Positions 1 to 7,440 of a DNA stretch of 40,573 bases are shown here, piece after piece. The notes below the pieces were generated by a model. The model did no database searches. It saw nothing but the letters and a program-made list of their open reading frames with translations, and was not told the origin of the DNA. Position 1 is the stretch's first letter; each line of letters begins with the position of its first letter. This DNA comes from an uncultured Ruminococcus sp. (lineage in GTDB: Bacteria > Bacillota > Clostridia > Oscillospirales > Acutalibacteraceae), in the NCBI GenBank assembly GCA_934476515.1, contig CAKSNZ010000017.1:1-40573 (forward strand), written 5' to 3'. A program made the translations under genes and the position numbers.

Positions 1-177
1 CCATCATATGCAACAGTTAAAGAGTTCAACCCATTCCGATATAGAGGATACGTGTATGATACAGATACAGGTCTGTACTATCTCCAAAGTAGATACTATG
101 ACCCAAAAACCGGTAGATTTATTAATGCCGATGATACTGCATATGTAGATGCAAATTTCTTGCTTTCCACCAATTAA
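1..177 (+). CDS. Rhs/YD-repeat protein, C-terminal end (5' truncated by window)
   Basis: The frame is open from the first base and ends with TAA at 175-177. The visible peptide carries the end of the Rhs repeat-associated core: FRYRGY, DTGLYYLQSRYYD, then PKTGRFINADD. In Rhs and wall-associated proteins this signature marks the boundary between the conserved repeat cage and a variable C-terminal toxin tip. Here only about 14 residues follow the boundary, so no toxin domain remains, and no immunity-like gene follows directly. An intrinsic terminator sits right after the stop. The family call is solid; the nature of the full protein is unknown because the 5' part is missing. Confidence 0.85.
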   Translation, partial: PSYATVKEFNPFRYRGYVYDTDTGLYYLQSRYYDPKTGRFINADDTAYVDANFLLSTN

Positions 178-207
178 AGCCACACTTTTTAGTGTGGCTT
201 TTCTTTT
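178..207 (+). terminator. Intrinsic terminator after the Rhs gene
   Basis: AGCCACAC (178-185) pairs perfectly with GTGTGGCT (192-199) around a six-base loop, followed by TTTTCTTTT. It starts one base after the Rhs stop codon. Confidence 0.9.
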
Positions 208-244
208 GTTTAAAAATAATTGTTTATGTCGATTTATCTTACTA

Positions 245-273
245 TTTTATTTATTAAGAATTTATGTTATAAT
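245..273 (+). promoter_or_regulatory. Candidate promoter of the agr-like operon
   Basis: A perfect TATAAT at 268-273 is preceded by TG plus one base (265-267), an extended -10 element. The -35 region at 245-250 (TTTTAT) is weak. The gene start at 304 follows with a short leader and the ribosome site AAGGATG. Confidence 0.5.
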
Positions 274-303
274 GAATATCATATTGTATAAGGATGATTG
301 TAT

Positions 304-1002
304 ATGCTTAAAATTGCAGTTTGTGATGACAATAATATTTTTCTTAATAAGTTCAATGATTATCTAATCAAAAAATATGGAGATTATATTGAGAAAATAG
401 ATTTATATATTTACCCGGAAAAACTCTTAACTACCGATAATACATATAATATTATATTTGTGGATATTGAAATGCCGGTAATTGATGGTATAACCTTTGC
501 TAAGAAGTATAATAAAGATGCAACAATTATTTTTGTAACTTCCTATGACAATTTAGTATTTGATGCATATAACAACACTAATTCTTATGGATTTATTCGA
601 AAAGTAGATCTTGAAATTGATCTCGAAAATGTTATGAATAAAATTATTAATGATAACTATAATAGTCGATTTATCACCTTGCAGATTGCTTGTGATCATA
701 TTGAAAGAGTTATGTATAAAGATATTTTGTATATTGAAAAGTATGTAAATAGTATAATTGTACATACCACAAAAGGAGAATACACAGAGAGAAATACTTT
801 GTCAAATATAACCAACCAACTTGATAATGATTATTTTGTTAGATGTCATATGGGATACATTATAAATGTCAATAATGTTATAAATATCAATAAAAATTAT
901 GTCCAGCTGATTAATAATGAAAGGGTACCTATAAGTAGAAAGAATGTTAAGGAAGTAAGGAGAATAATAGCAGGAGGATTTGTAAATGAATGTTTCGTTT
1001 GA
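304..1002 (+). CDS. LytTR-family response regulator, AgrA-like
   Basis: The N-terminal receiver domain shows the acidic pair in VCDD, the phosphoacceptor aspartate near residue 54 in FVDIEMP, and a conserved T/S-containing strand (IIFVTSY). The C-terminal half is a LytTR DNA-binding domain (IARVxYKDILYIE-type strand, VRCHMGYIINVNNV, VPISRKN). I chose ATG 304 over TTG 298 because AAGGATG then lies seven bases upstream. The 3' end overlaps the kinase gene by 17 bases, which suggests translational coupling. As in staphylococcal AgrA it would be phosphorylated by the neighbouring kinase and activate agr transcription; the function is inferred from family and neighbourhood. Confidence 0.88.
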   Translation: MLKIAVCDDNNIFLNKFNDYLIKKYGDYIEKIDLYIYPEKLLTTDNTYNIIFVDIEMPVIDGITFAKKYNKDATIIFVTSYDNLVFDAYNNTNSYGFIRKVDLEIDLENVMNKIINDNYNSRFITLQIACDHIERVMYKDILYIEKYVNSIIVHTTKGEYTERNTLSNITNQLDNDYFVRCHMGYIINVNNVININKNYVQLINNERVPISRKNVKEVRRIIAGGFVNECFV

Positions 1003-2296
1003 TTTAGTTTTTGAGTTTATTGTAAATTTAATGCAAGGATTAATATTAGCAATATTTATTTATAATTATTTAACACCGAAATTCACAAAGAAAATGAATA
1101 TTCTATGTTGTGTAAGTAATGCTTTATTGATGTTTCTTTCAGTAACTTTAATTAATTATTTTGGTGGGATATATTCTTCGTTTGAAGCACTTACATTTTT
1201 GTTAGTTATGTTAGGCTATTCTGTATTTTGTTTTAAAGATAAATTACTATTAAGAATTGTAGCACCATTTATTGAATATATATCAGTAAGTTGTCTATCT
1301 GTCCTATTTCAAGCACTGACTACTTCTATATTAAGAAAAGATACTGTATATATATCCTATGGTGGAAATATTTTTTATAGAATTTTTCTTTGTGCTTTGG
1401 TTAATATATCATTAGTCTTTTTGTTATGGCTAATTTATAAATATCATAAGAAAACAATTAACATAAAAGATGTAAAAGAAGTATTAATTTTTATCGCTTT
1501 TCCGGTGATAGTTATTTTTGTAATTGTTTTATTATCGGTTGTATATTTTGATTCTGATTTAACTTATTCAAGCAGAGTATATATTGCTGTATCTATGGGT
1601 TTAATGATTTGCATTACAATTATAATGTTGATTGTACTTACAAAAATTAGTAAGCTAAATGAATTACGTATTCAGAATATCATAATGCAAAATAAAGAGA
1701 AAATGTATAAATCTGAAATGGAACATTCAAATAGATACATAAAAGAAGTATCAAAAATCAAACATGATATTAATAATGAGATTCTTTGCATTAGAGAATT
1801 ACTTGGTAAAAATAATATAAGTGAGGCTATATCTGTTTGTAATTCAGTTACAGATAATTTAGAAAAAGTTACAAATACCTTGAATACCAATAATCTTTAT
1901 TTAAATTCTATAATGAATGTTGTATTCAAAAAAGCTAGAGAAAACAATATCAAAGTCAAAACTAAAATATCAAACAGTTTGGAAGATGTTGAAGGTAATG
2001 ATATTATAATTATTTTGGGGAATATTTGTGATAATGCTATTGAATACCTAAAAGATAAAACAAACAAAAAATTAAATGTTTCAATTACCAAAAAAGCTAA
2101 TATGGATATTATCAATATTTCAAATTCTATTGAAAGTTCTGTTCTTAAAAATAATCCGGATTTATTAAGTAGTAAAAATGACAGTATGCATGGTTATGGA
2201 ATAAAAAATGTAAAAAAAGCTATTTCAAAGTATAATGGTGAGATTAATTTTTATGAACAAGGGAATATGTTTTATGCAAATATTATCCTTGAGTGA
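986..2296 (+). CDS. GHKL sensor histidine kinase, AgrC-like
   Basis: 436 residues. The first about 215 residues contain six or so hydrophobic segments, the usual AgrC-type peptide-sensing membrane domain. A coiled linker leads to the dimerisation/phosphorylation motif KHDINNEI, with the histidine the likely phosphorylation site. The ATPase domain shows the N box NICDNAIEYL and the G box HGYGIKNV typical of the HATPase_c_5/GHKL group. The ribosome site AGGAGG is within the end of the response-regulator gene. It probably senses the cyclic peptide made from the AgrD-like precursor downstream. Confidence 0.88.
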   Translation: MNVSFDLVFEFIVNLMQGLILAIFIYNYLTPKFTKKMNILCCVSNALLMFLSVTLINYFGGIYSSFEALTFLLVMLGYSVFCFKDKLLLRIVAPFIEYISVSCLSVLFQALTTSILRKDTVYISYGGNIFYRIFLCALVNISLVFLLWLIYKYHKKTINIKDVKEVLIFIAFPVIVIFVIVLLSVVYFDSDLTYSSRVYIAVSMGLMICITIIMLIVLTKISKLNELRIQNIIMQNKEKMYKSEMEHSNRYIKEVSKIKHDINNEILCIRELLGKNNISEAISVCNSVTDNLEKVTNTLNTNNLYLNSIMNVVFKKARENNIKVKTKISNSLEDVEGNDIIIILGNICDNAIEYLKDKTNKKLNVSITKKANMDIINISNSIESSVLKNNPDLLSSKNDSMHGYGIKNVKKAISKYNGEINFYEQGNMFYANIILE

Positions 2297-2394
2297 TAAA
2301 TTATCACAAAATAGAAGCATAATACCATTAAATTTTTTAATTGTGAATAAAATGTGCTACATTTGACACATAAAGTTGAGAAGGGTGACAAGAA

Positions 2395-2982
2395 ATGTTA
2401 CATTCTTTATCTGTCAAAGTAGCACATTTTTTATATGCAAAAAAAGCTATTGATAATAAATATTTTGATGTATATGTATATGGTGTTGAATTAATAATAT
2501 CGTCAGCAATCGGATTATTTTTAGTATTTATTATTAGCTTGTTATTAAATGAATTGTTATTCGGTTTTGTATTTTATTTGTGTTTTGTATCCTTACGACA
2601 CTATACCGGTGGTTTACATTGTAATTCCTATTTAAGATGTAATGCAACATTTGTATTTTCATACTTAATGTGTTTATTGTTTGATTACTTTCTAGAAGTA
2701 TATACATATTTGCAGTGGTTATTAATTCCACTAGGAGTTGTTTCTTTTATAGTTATTTTATTATTTGCTCCTATAGAAAATGTTAATAAACCTATTGAAG
2801 ATAGGGATAGAAAGAAATTTAAAATTATTTCAGTAATTATTTTTGCATTACACTTTTTGATTATGTTTATTGACTTAGTGTTCTTTATGAAAATCTACCG
2901 AACAATTATTATTACAGACTTCCTAGTAGCAGTTTTAATATTACTGGGTTATCAAAAATATAAAAAAGAGGTGAAATTATGA
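2395..2982 (+). CDS. AgrB-like membrane cysteine protease (autoinducer processing)
   Basis: 195 residues, mostly hydrophobic with about five or six membrane segments. The family's catalytic signature is present as RHYTGGLHCNSY, with the conserved His followed seven residues later by Cys. AgrB cleaves the C-terminal part of AgrD and forms the thiolactone or lactone ring at the membrane. AAGGGTGA lies just upstream of the ATG. The stop overlaps the start of the AgrD-like gene as ATGA, so the protease and its substrate are translationally coupled. Confidence 0.9.
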   Translation: MLHSLSVKVAHFLYAKKAIDNKYFDVYVYGVELIISSAIGLFLVFIISLLLNELLFGFVFYLCFVSLRHYTGGLHCNSYLRCNATFVFSYLMCLLFDYFLEVYTYLQWLLIPLGVVSFIVILLFAPIENVNKPIEDRDRKKFKIISVIIFALHFLIMFIDLVFFMKIYRTIIITDFLVAVLILLGYQKYKKEVKL

Positions 2983-3122
2983 AACTTACTAAGGCTATTG
3001 CTAATTGTGTAGCTAAGACAGCAATGCATGCTGCTGTAAAGTCAGCAGGTGCTGCATCTTGGTCTAATACATATCAGGCAAAAGAACCAAAGTGTTTAAA
3101 AGAACTTTCTAAAAAGCACTAA
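2979..3122 (+). CDS. AgrD-like cyclic peptide autoinducer precursor (47 aa)
   Basis: The small ORF starts in the ATGA overlap with the agrB-like gene and uses GAGGTG as ribosome site. Its layout matches AgrD precursors: a basic amphipathic N-terminal helix (about residues 1-22), a small-residue stretch GAAS, a short aromatic core, and a charged tail YQAKEPKCLKEL resembling the clostridial YQPKEP motif. The ring-forming position normally held by Cys appears to be Ser27, giving a putative SWSNTY core. The only other cysteines are C10 in the leader and C39 in the tail. The family call rests on position and motif; the mature peptide is inference. Confidence 0.82.
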   Translation: MKLTKAIANCVAKTAMHAAVKSAGAASWSNTYQAKEPKCLKELSKKH

Positions 3123-3137
3123 TATTATTTAGAGTGA

Positions 3138-3173
3138 AACAGCAAGTACATTTTTGTATTTGCTGTTTTTTCT
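3138..3173 (+). terminator. Intrinsic terminator of the agr-like operon
   Basis: AACAGCAAGTAC (3138-3149) pairs with GTATTTGCTGTT (3156-3167), one G-U pair included, and is followed by TTTTTC. Confidence 0.85.
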
Positions 3174-3240
3174 TTATATATAGTTGCCACTATATCAAAA
3201 TTGATTATACGTTATGAATATTTTATATAATGTACTTTAC

Positions 3241-3269
3241 TTGTTAAATAGGTGTATTTATGATAAAAT
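3241..3269 (+). promoter_or_regulatory. Candidate promoter of the formate/nitrite transporter gene
   Basis: TTGTTA (3241-3246) and TAAAAT (3264-3269) are 17 bases apart, with TG at the extended -10 position. A second possible pair, TTGATT at 3201 and TATAAT at 3226, has a less favourable 19-base spacing. Confidence 0.45.
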
Positions 3270-3304
3270 AATACTTGATGTCAATTTGAAATGGGGGAGA
3301 AACT

Positions 3305-4153
3305 TTGGGAAGAACTTCAAATATGTTAGCTGAAATGGCTGATATTAATATTAATGCCGGAGTTAAAAAGTCAAATTTACCACTGTTAAAAATGATTATT
3401 TTGGGTATGATGGCAGGTGCATTTATTGCATTTGGTGGTGCAGCAAGTAATGTTGTAGTTCATGGTATTGATAATGCCGGTGTTGCAAAGATGTTAGCCG
3501 GTGTGATTTTCCCTGTAGGTCTTATGCTTGTTGTGTTTACCGGTAGTGAGCTTTTTACCGGTAATTGTTTAATGATAATGGGTGCACTTGATAAGAAAAT
3601 TAAAGTGTCTAAGATGATTCGTAATCTTGTTATTGTGTATTTCTCAAACCTTGTTGGTGCACTAATAATGGATTTCTTGATTTTCTATTCAGGTCAGTTT
3701 GACCTATCAAGTGGTGGCCTAGGTGCTTATACAATTAAGGTTGCAATTGGCAAGACTTCACTTGCTCCATCTACTGCTTTTGTCAGTGGTATTTTGTGTA
3801 ACATTCTTGTTTGTTTAGCAATCCTAATGTCTAGTGTAGCTAAGGAAGTAATTAGCAAAATCTTTGCTGTATTTTTCCCAATTTGTTTGTTTGTTGTTTG
3901 TGGCTTCGAACACTGTGTTGCTAATATGTTCTATTTACCTTCAGGTATTTTAGCAACAACTAACCCACAGTATGTTGCAAAGGCTAAAGAGCTATTTGGT
4001 ATTACTGCTCAGCAGTGTGAAAATTTAAAGCACTTTGCAGGTACAGACCAATTAATCTATGTTACTTTAGGTAATATTGTTGGTGGTATGTTACTTGTTG
4101 GTGCAGTATTCTACTTCGTACATATTAGAAATTGGGATAAGAAAAATTCCTGA
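3305..4153 (+). CDS. Formate/nitrite transporter (FNT) family channel
   Basis: 282 residues with about six membrane helices, the normal FNT length. Family motifs are visible: FIAFGGAASN near the first helix, FTGSELFTGN in the middle, the re-entrant CNILVCLA segment, and GFEHCVANM near helix five. FNT proteins are pentameric channels for formate, nitrite, hydrosulfide or similar small anions; the substrate cannot be assigned from sequence alone. TTG 3305 is the likely start because GGGGGAG (3293-3299) is spaced correctly; ATG 3323 is an alternative. The gene is monocistronic between two terminators. Confidence 0.9.
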   Translation: MGRTSNMLAEMADININAGVKKSNLPLLKMIILGMMAGAFIAFGGAASNVVVHGIDNAGVAKMLAGVIFPVGLMLVVFTGSELFTGNCLMIMGALDKKIKVSKMIRNLVIVYFSNLVGALIMDFLIFYSGQFDLSSGGLGAYTIKVAIGKTSLAPSTAFVSGILCNILVCLAILMSSVAKEVISKIFAVFFPICLFVVCGFEHCVANMFYLPSGILATTNPQYVAKAKELFGITAQQCENLKHFAGTDQLIYVTLGNIVGGMLLVGAVFYFVHIRNWDKKNS

Positions 4154-4177
4154 TTTCTTGTCACATATTGTCCTATT

Positions 4178-4209
4178 AGCGCAGAGAATTCTCTGTGCTT
4201 TAATTTTTA
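4178..4209 (+). terminator. Intrinsic terminator after the FNT gene
   Basis: AGCGCAGAG (4178-4186), loop AATT, and CTCTGTGCT (4191-4199) form a nine-base stem with one G-U pair, followed by a T-rich run. Confidence 0.85.
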
Positions 4210-4242
4210 TATTAAATTTACATTAATTATCTTTTATATTCA

Positions 4243-4271
4243 TTGACTATAAGTAGAAATTTGTGTATAAT
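4243..4271 (+). promoter_or_regulatory. Promoter of the pot operon
   Basis: TTGACT (4243-4248) and a perfect TATAAT (4266-4271) are 17 bases apart, a near-consensus vegetative promoter. Transcription should start near 4278, immediately before the hairpin at 4281-4304. Confidence 0.75.
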
Positions 4272-4280
4272 TTTAAACGT

Positions 4281-4308
4281 AAACAGAGGAGTTTTCCTCT
4301 GTTTTTTT
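4281..4308 (+). promoter_or_regulatory. Hairpin plus T-run at the 5' end of the pot transcript
   Basis: AAACAGAGGA (4281-4290) and TCCTCTGTTT (4295-4304) form a perfect ten-base stem with a GTTT loop, directly followed by TTTT. The shape is that of an intrinsic terminator, yet it begins only about three bases after the predicted transcription start. It may be an attenuator or a 5' stabilising stem-loop. Confidence 0.65.
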
Positions 4309-4335
4309 AGGCGGGTAATAAATAAGGAGGTCGTT

Positions 4336-5832
4336 ATGTCTAAGGTATCTAATTCAATGAATATTATTGAACTTAAAAATGTTGGAAAATCTTTTGATGA
4401 TGTTGTGGTTGTTGAAGATTTTAATTTGGAAGTAAAGAAAGGTGAGTTTGTTACTTTTCTTGGACCATCAGGTTGTGGTAAAACAACTACACTAAGAATG
4501 ATTGCAGGTTTTGAAATTCCTACGGAGGGTCAGATTACTTTAAAAGGTGAGGACATAAGTAAACTTCCTCCATATGAAAGACCTATTAATACAGTATTTC
4601 AGAGATATGCACTTTTTCCACATCTTAATATATATGATAACATTGCTTTTGGCTTAAAGCTAAAAACTAGCGAAGTTACTTACAAGAAAGATAATGGCAA
4701 GATTATCACTCGTAAGGAAAAACTTTCTAAAAAAGAAATTGACAAAAAGGTTAAGAGAGCCTTAGAGATAGTTGACCTTGAGGGCTTTGAAAAGCGTTCT
4801 GTAGATACTTTGTCAGGTGGTCAGCAACAGAGAATTGCTATTGCAAGAGCTATTGTAAATGAACCACAGATTCTTTTACTTGATGAACCTTTAGGTGCAT
4901 TAGACCTTAAGATGCGTAAAGAAATGCAGATTGAACTTAAAGCAATGCATGAAAGACTTGGTATCACTTTCATATATGTAACCCATGACCAAGAAGAAGC
5001 CCTTACAATGTCTGATAAAATTGTTGTTATGTCTGATGGTGTAATTCAGCAGATTGGTACACCGGAAGAAATTTATAATGAACCAAAGAATGCTTTTGTA
5101 GCTGACTTTATCGGTGAAAGTAATATTTTTAACGGTAAAGTTACTGATAAGCTACAAGTACAGTTTTGTGACCATACATTTACTTGTGTTGATGACTTCC
5201 ATATTGGAACTAAGGTTGATGTTGTTGTTAGACCTGAAGATATTGTAATGAAACCTAAGGGCGAGGGTATGATGGATGTTGTAGTTGACTCTGTCGTATT
5301 TAAAGGTGTTCATTATGAAATTACTGTTCTTTCAGGTGATAATGAAATTGTTATTAACTCAATTTACAATGCAGTTGTAGGTGACACAATTTCTATTGAT
5401 ATTGATCCTGATAGTATTCATTTGATTGAAAATAACCTTACTACAAACGACTTTGAGGGTATTATTACAAAGCACAATACAGTTGAATTTGCTGATGGTG
5501 AATTTGAATGTGACCTTACTCAGCTTTATCCTAATTCAAAGTATGTTGATGATGTACTTGTTGACGAAAAGGGTAATGAAATTGATGTAGTAGGCAAAGA
5601 AGTTTCAGTTTCTATCCCTGTATTTGGTTCAATTGAAATGAGTGATGATGCTGATAAGGGTGGAACTACCGGTAATATTATTTCACTTATTTATAAAGGT
5701 GACCACTATCAGTATATTGTTAGAACAGAAAACGAATATGACTTCATATTTGATGATGAAGACTTATGGAATGAAAATGACTTTGTCAGTCTGATTATTC
5801 CTAAAGAAAATATTTCATTGAAATTAAAGTAA
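4336..5832 (+). CDS. potA: Spermidine/putrescine ABC transporter ATP-binding protein
   Basis: The ATPase domain shows Walker A GPSGCGKTT, Q-loop TVFQRYALFPH, signature LSGGQQQR, Walker B ILLLDEPLGALD and the H-loop in VTHDQEEA. It energises polyamine import by the PotBC channel. ATG 4336 with AAGGAGG five bases upstream is the start; the in-frame ATG at 4243 lies in the promoter. The 498-residue product is much longer than typical PotA (about 350-380). It has a lysine-rich insertion of about 25 residues after the Q-loop region and an enlarged acidic C-terminal TOBE-like region that may be duplicated. Confidence 0.9.
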   Translation: MSKVSNSMNIIELKNVGKSFDDVVVVEDFNLEVKKGEFVTFLGPSGCGKTTTLRMIAGFEIPTEGQITLKGEDISKLPPYERPINTVFQRYALFPHLNIYDNIAFGLKLKTSEVTYKKDNGKIITRKEKLSKKEIDKKVKRALEIVDLEGFEKRSVDTLSGGQQQRIAIARAIVNEPQILLLDEPLGALDLKMRKEMQIELKAMHERLGITFIYVTHDQEEALTMSDKIVVMSDGVIQQIGTPEEIYNEPKNAFVADFIGESNIFNGKVTDKLQVQFCDHTFTCVDDFHIGTKVDVVVRPEDIVMKPKGEGMMDVVVDSVVFKGVHYEITVLSGDNEIVINSIYNAVVGDTISIDIDPDSIHLIENNLTTNDFEGIITKHNTVEFADGEFECDLTQLYPNSKYVDDVLVDEKGNEIDVVGKEVSVSIPVFGSIEMSDDADKGGTTGNIISLIYKGDHYQYIVRTENEYDFIFDDEDLWNENDFVSLIIPKENISLKLK

Positions 5833-5854
5833 TCATCATTTTGGAGGTTGAAAA

Positions 5855-6646
5855 ATGTTTAAGTTTTCTCGTAAACAACTCTGTATTCCTTACGGATTGT
5901 TTCTTGTTTTGTTTGTAATTGCACCTTTGCTTGTAATTATTTATTATGCTTTAACTAATGGCGAGGGTCAGTTTACACTTTCTAATTTTACAGATTTCTT
6001 TACTGACAGTAACACTATAGGCACTTTGCTTTATAGTATGTTTACTGCTTTAGTTACTACAGTAGTATGCTTATTAATTGCTTATCCTGTAGCATTAATA
6101 CTTGCGAATTCTAAGCTAAAAAGAAAATCAGTTCTTTTGATGCTATTTATTATGCCTATGTGGATTAACTTCACATTAAGAATTACTGCATTAAAAGAAA
6201 TTCTAACTGCAATAGAGGGTAACCTTGCTTGCCATCCATTTTTAAATACTATAATCGGTATGACATACGACTTCTTACCTTTTATGATTTTACCTTTATA
6301 TACAACACTTGAAAAGATTGATAAGAAACTTCTTGAGGCATCTAATGACTTAGGTGCTAATAATAGAATTACTTTCTTAAAGGTAACATTACCACTTTCA
6401 ATGCCTGGCATAATCAGTGGTGTTACTATGGTATTCTTACCTGTAATGACAAACTATGTTGTACTTGATATGCTATACAATAGCACATATATTATGGGTA
6501 GCTTAATCGGTAGTTACTTTAATGCATATGATTGGCACAATGGTTCAATGATTTCCATTGTACTTCTGGTTATTATCTTTATTGTAACAATATTTACCAA
6601 CAGACTTGGTGATGGTGTTGGAGAAAGCAGAGGTGCTTCTCTATGA
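5855..6646 (+). CDS. potB: Polyamine ABC transporter permease
   Basis: 263 residues with six predicted membrane helices and the binding-protein-dependent permease EAA-type loop (EASNDLGANN, then LPLSMPGI). This loop contacts the ATPase. TTGGAGG lies upstream of the ATG, and the stop overlaps the start of the next permease gene by four bases (ATGA). It forms the membrane channel together with the potC product. Confidence 0.92.
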   Translation: MFKFSRKQLCIPYGLFLVLFVIAPLLVIIYYALTNGEGQFTLSNFTDFFTDSNTIGTLLYSMFTALVTTVVCLLIAYPVALILANSKLKRKSVLLMLFIMPMWINFTLRITALKEILTAIEGNLACHPFLNTIIGMTYDFLPFMILPLYTTLEKIDKKLLEASNDLGANNRITFLKVTLPLSMPGIISGVTMVFLPVMTNYVVLDMLYNSTYIMGSLIGSYFNAYDWHNGSMISIVLLVIIFIVTIFTNRLGDGVGESRGASL

Positions 6647-7440
6647 TAAAAAAGATATTTTCAGCAAGCTGGGTATTTCTTGTACTGTTAGCAATTTATT
6701 TGCCAATTATTATTTTGGCAATATATAGCTTTACAGATTCTACCACAATCGGTGCTATAAGAGGTTTTTCTCTTCATAATTATGAAACCTTGTTTACTAC
6801 AAAAGAATTGTTAGAAATGATTGTAGATACATTAGTATTGGCATTAGTTGTTGCTATACTGGCAGTTGTATTAGGCACAAGTGGTGCAATCGGTGCATTT
6901 TATTCAAAGAGATTACCGAAAGCATTTATCAGAAATGCTAACCAAATTCCTGTTGTTAATGCAGATGTAGTTACAGGCTTTTCAATTTGTATTTTGCTAA
7001 TTGTTGCATTTGGTATTGATAAAAGCACATATATTCCACTTGTTATAGGTCAAGTAACTTTATGTGCACCATTTGTATATCTTTCTGTTGTACCTAAACT
7101 TATACAAATGGATAACAACCTTTATGAAGCTGCTCTAGACTTAGGAGCTACACCATCAAAAGCACTATTTAAGGTTGTAATTCCTCAGATTATGCCGGGT
7201 ATAGTTTCCGGTTTTATGCTTTCAATTACACTTTCACTTGATGATTATTTTGTTACAACATACACAAAACCTGCTACCTTTAATACAATTAGTACCTATG
7301 TAGTAAATGCTACAAAAGGAGCTCAAACAAACATAAAAACAGCCTTATGGGCATTATCTACAATTATCTTTGCAATCGTTATTGCAATTGTTTTGATTAA
7401 TTATTTCAGAACAAACAAAAAGGTAGGTGAAAGTAGATGA
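6643..7440 (+). CDS. potC: Polyamine ABC transporter permease
   Basis: 265 residues, about six membrane helices, with the EAA loop EAALDLGATPSKALF followed by IPQIMPGI. The gene order and the four-base overlaps on both sides (ATGA at 6643 and at 7437) indicate strict translational coupling within potABCD. It is the second half of the heterodimeric import channel. Confidence 0.92.
   Translation: MIKKIFSASWVFLVLLAIYLPIIILAIYSFTDSTTIGAIRGFSLHNYETLFTTKELLEMIVDTLVLALVVAILAVVLGTSGAIGAFYSKRLPKAFIRNANQIPVVNADVVTGFSICILLIVAFGIDKSTYIPLVIGQVTLCAPFVYLSVVPKLIQMDNNLYEAALDLGATPSKALFKVVIPQIMPGIVSGFMLSITLSLDDYFVTTYTKPATFNTISTYVVNATKGAQTNIKTALWALSTIIFAIVIAIVLINYFRTNKKVGESR

Noticed and set aside
4243..4335. 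An in-frame N-terminal extension of PotA from ATG 4243.
   Set aside because: It would span the promoter and hairpin; ATG 4336 has a perfect AAGGAGG at good spacing.
6082..6411. A 109-codon minus-strand open frame inside potB.
   Set aside because: It is antisense to a clear permease gene and has no recognisable protein features.
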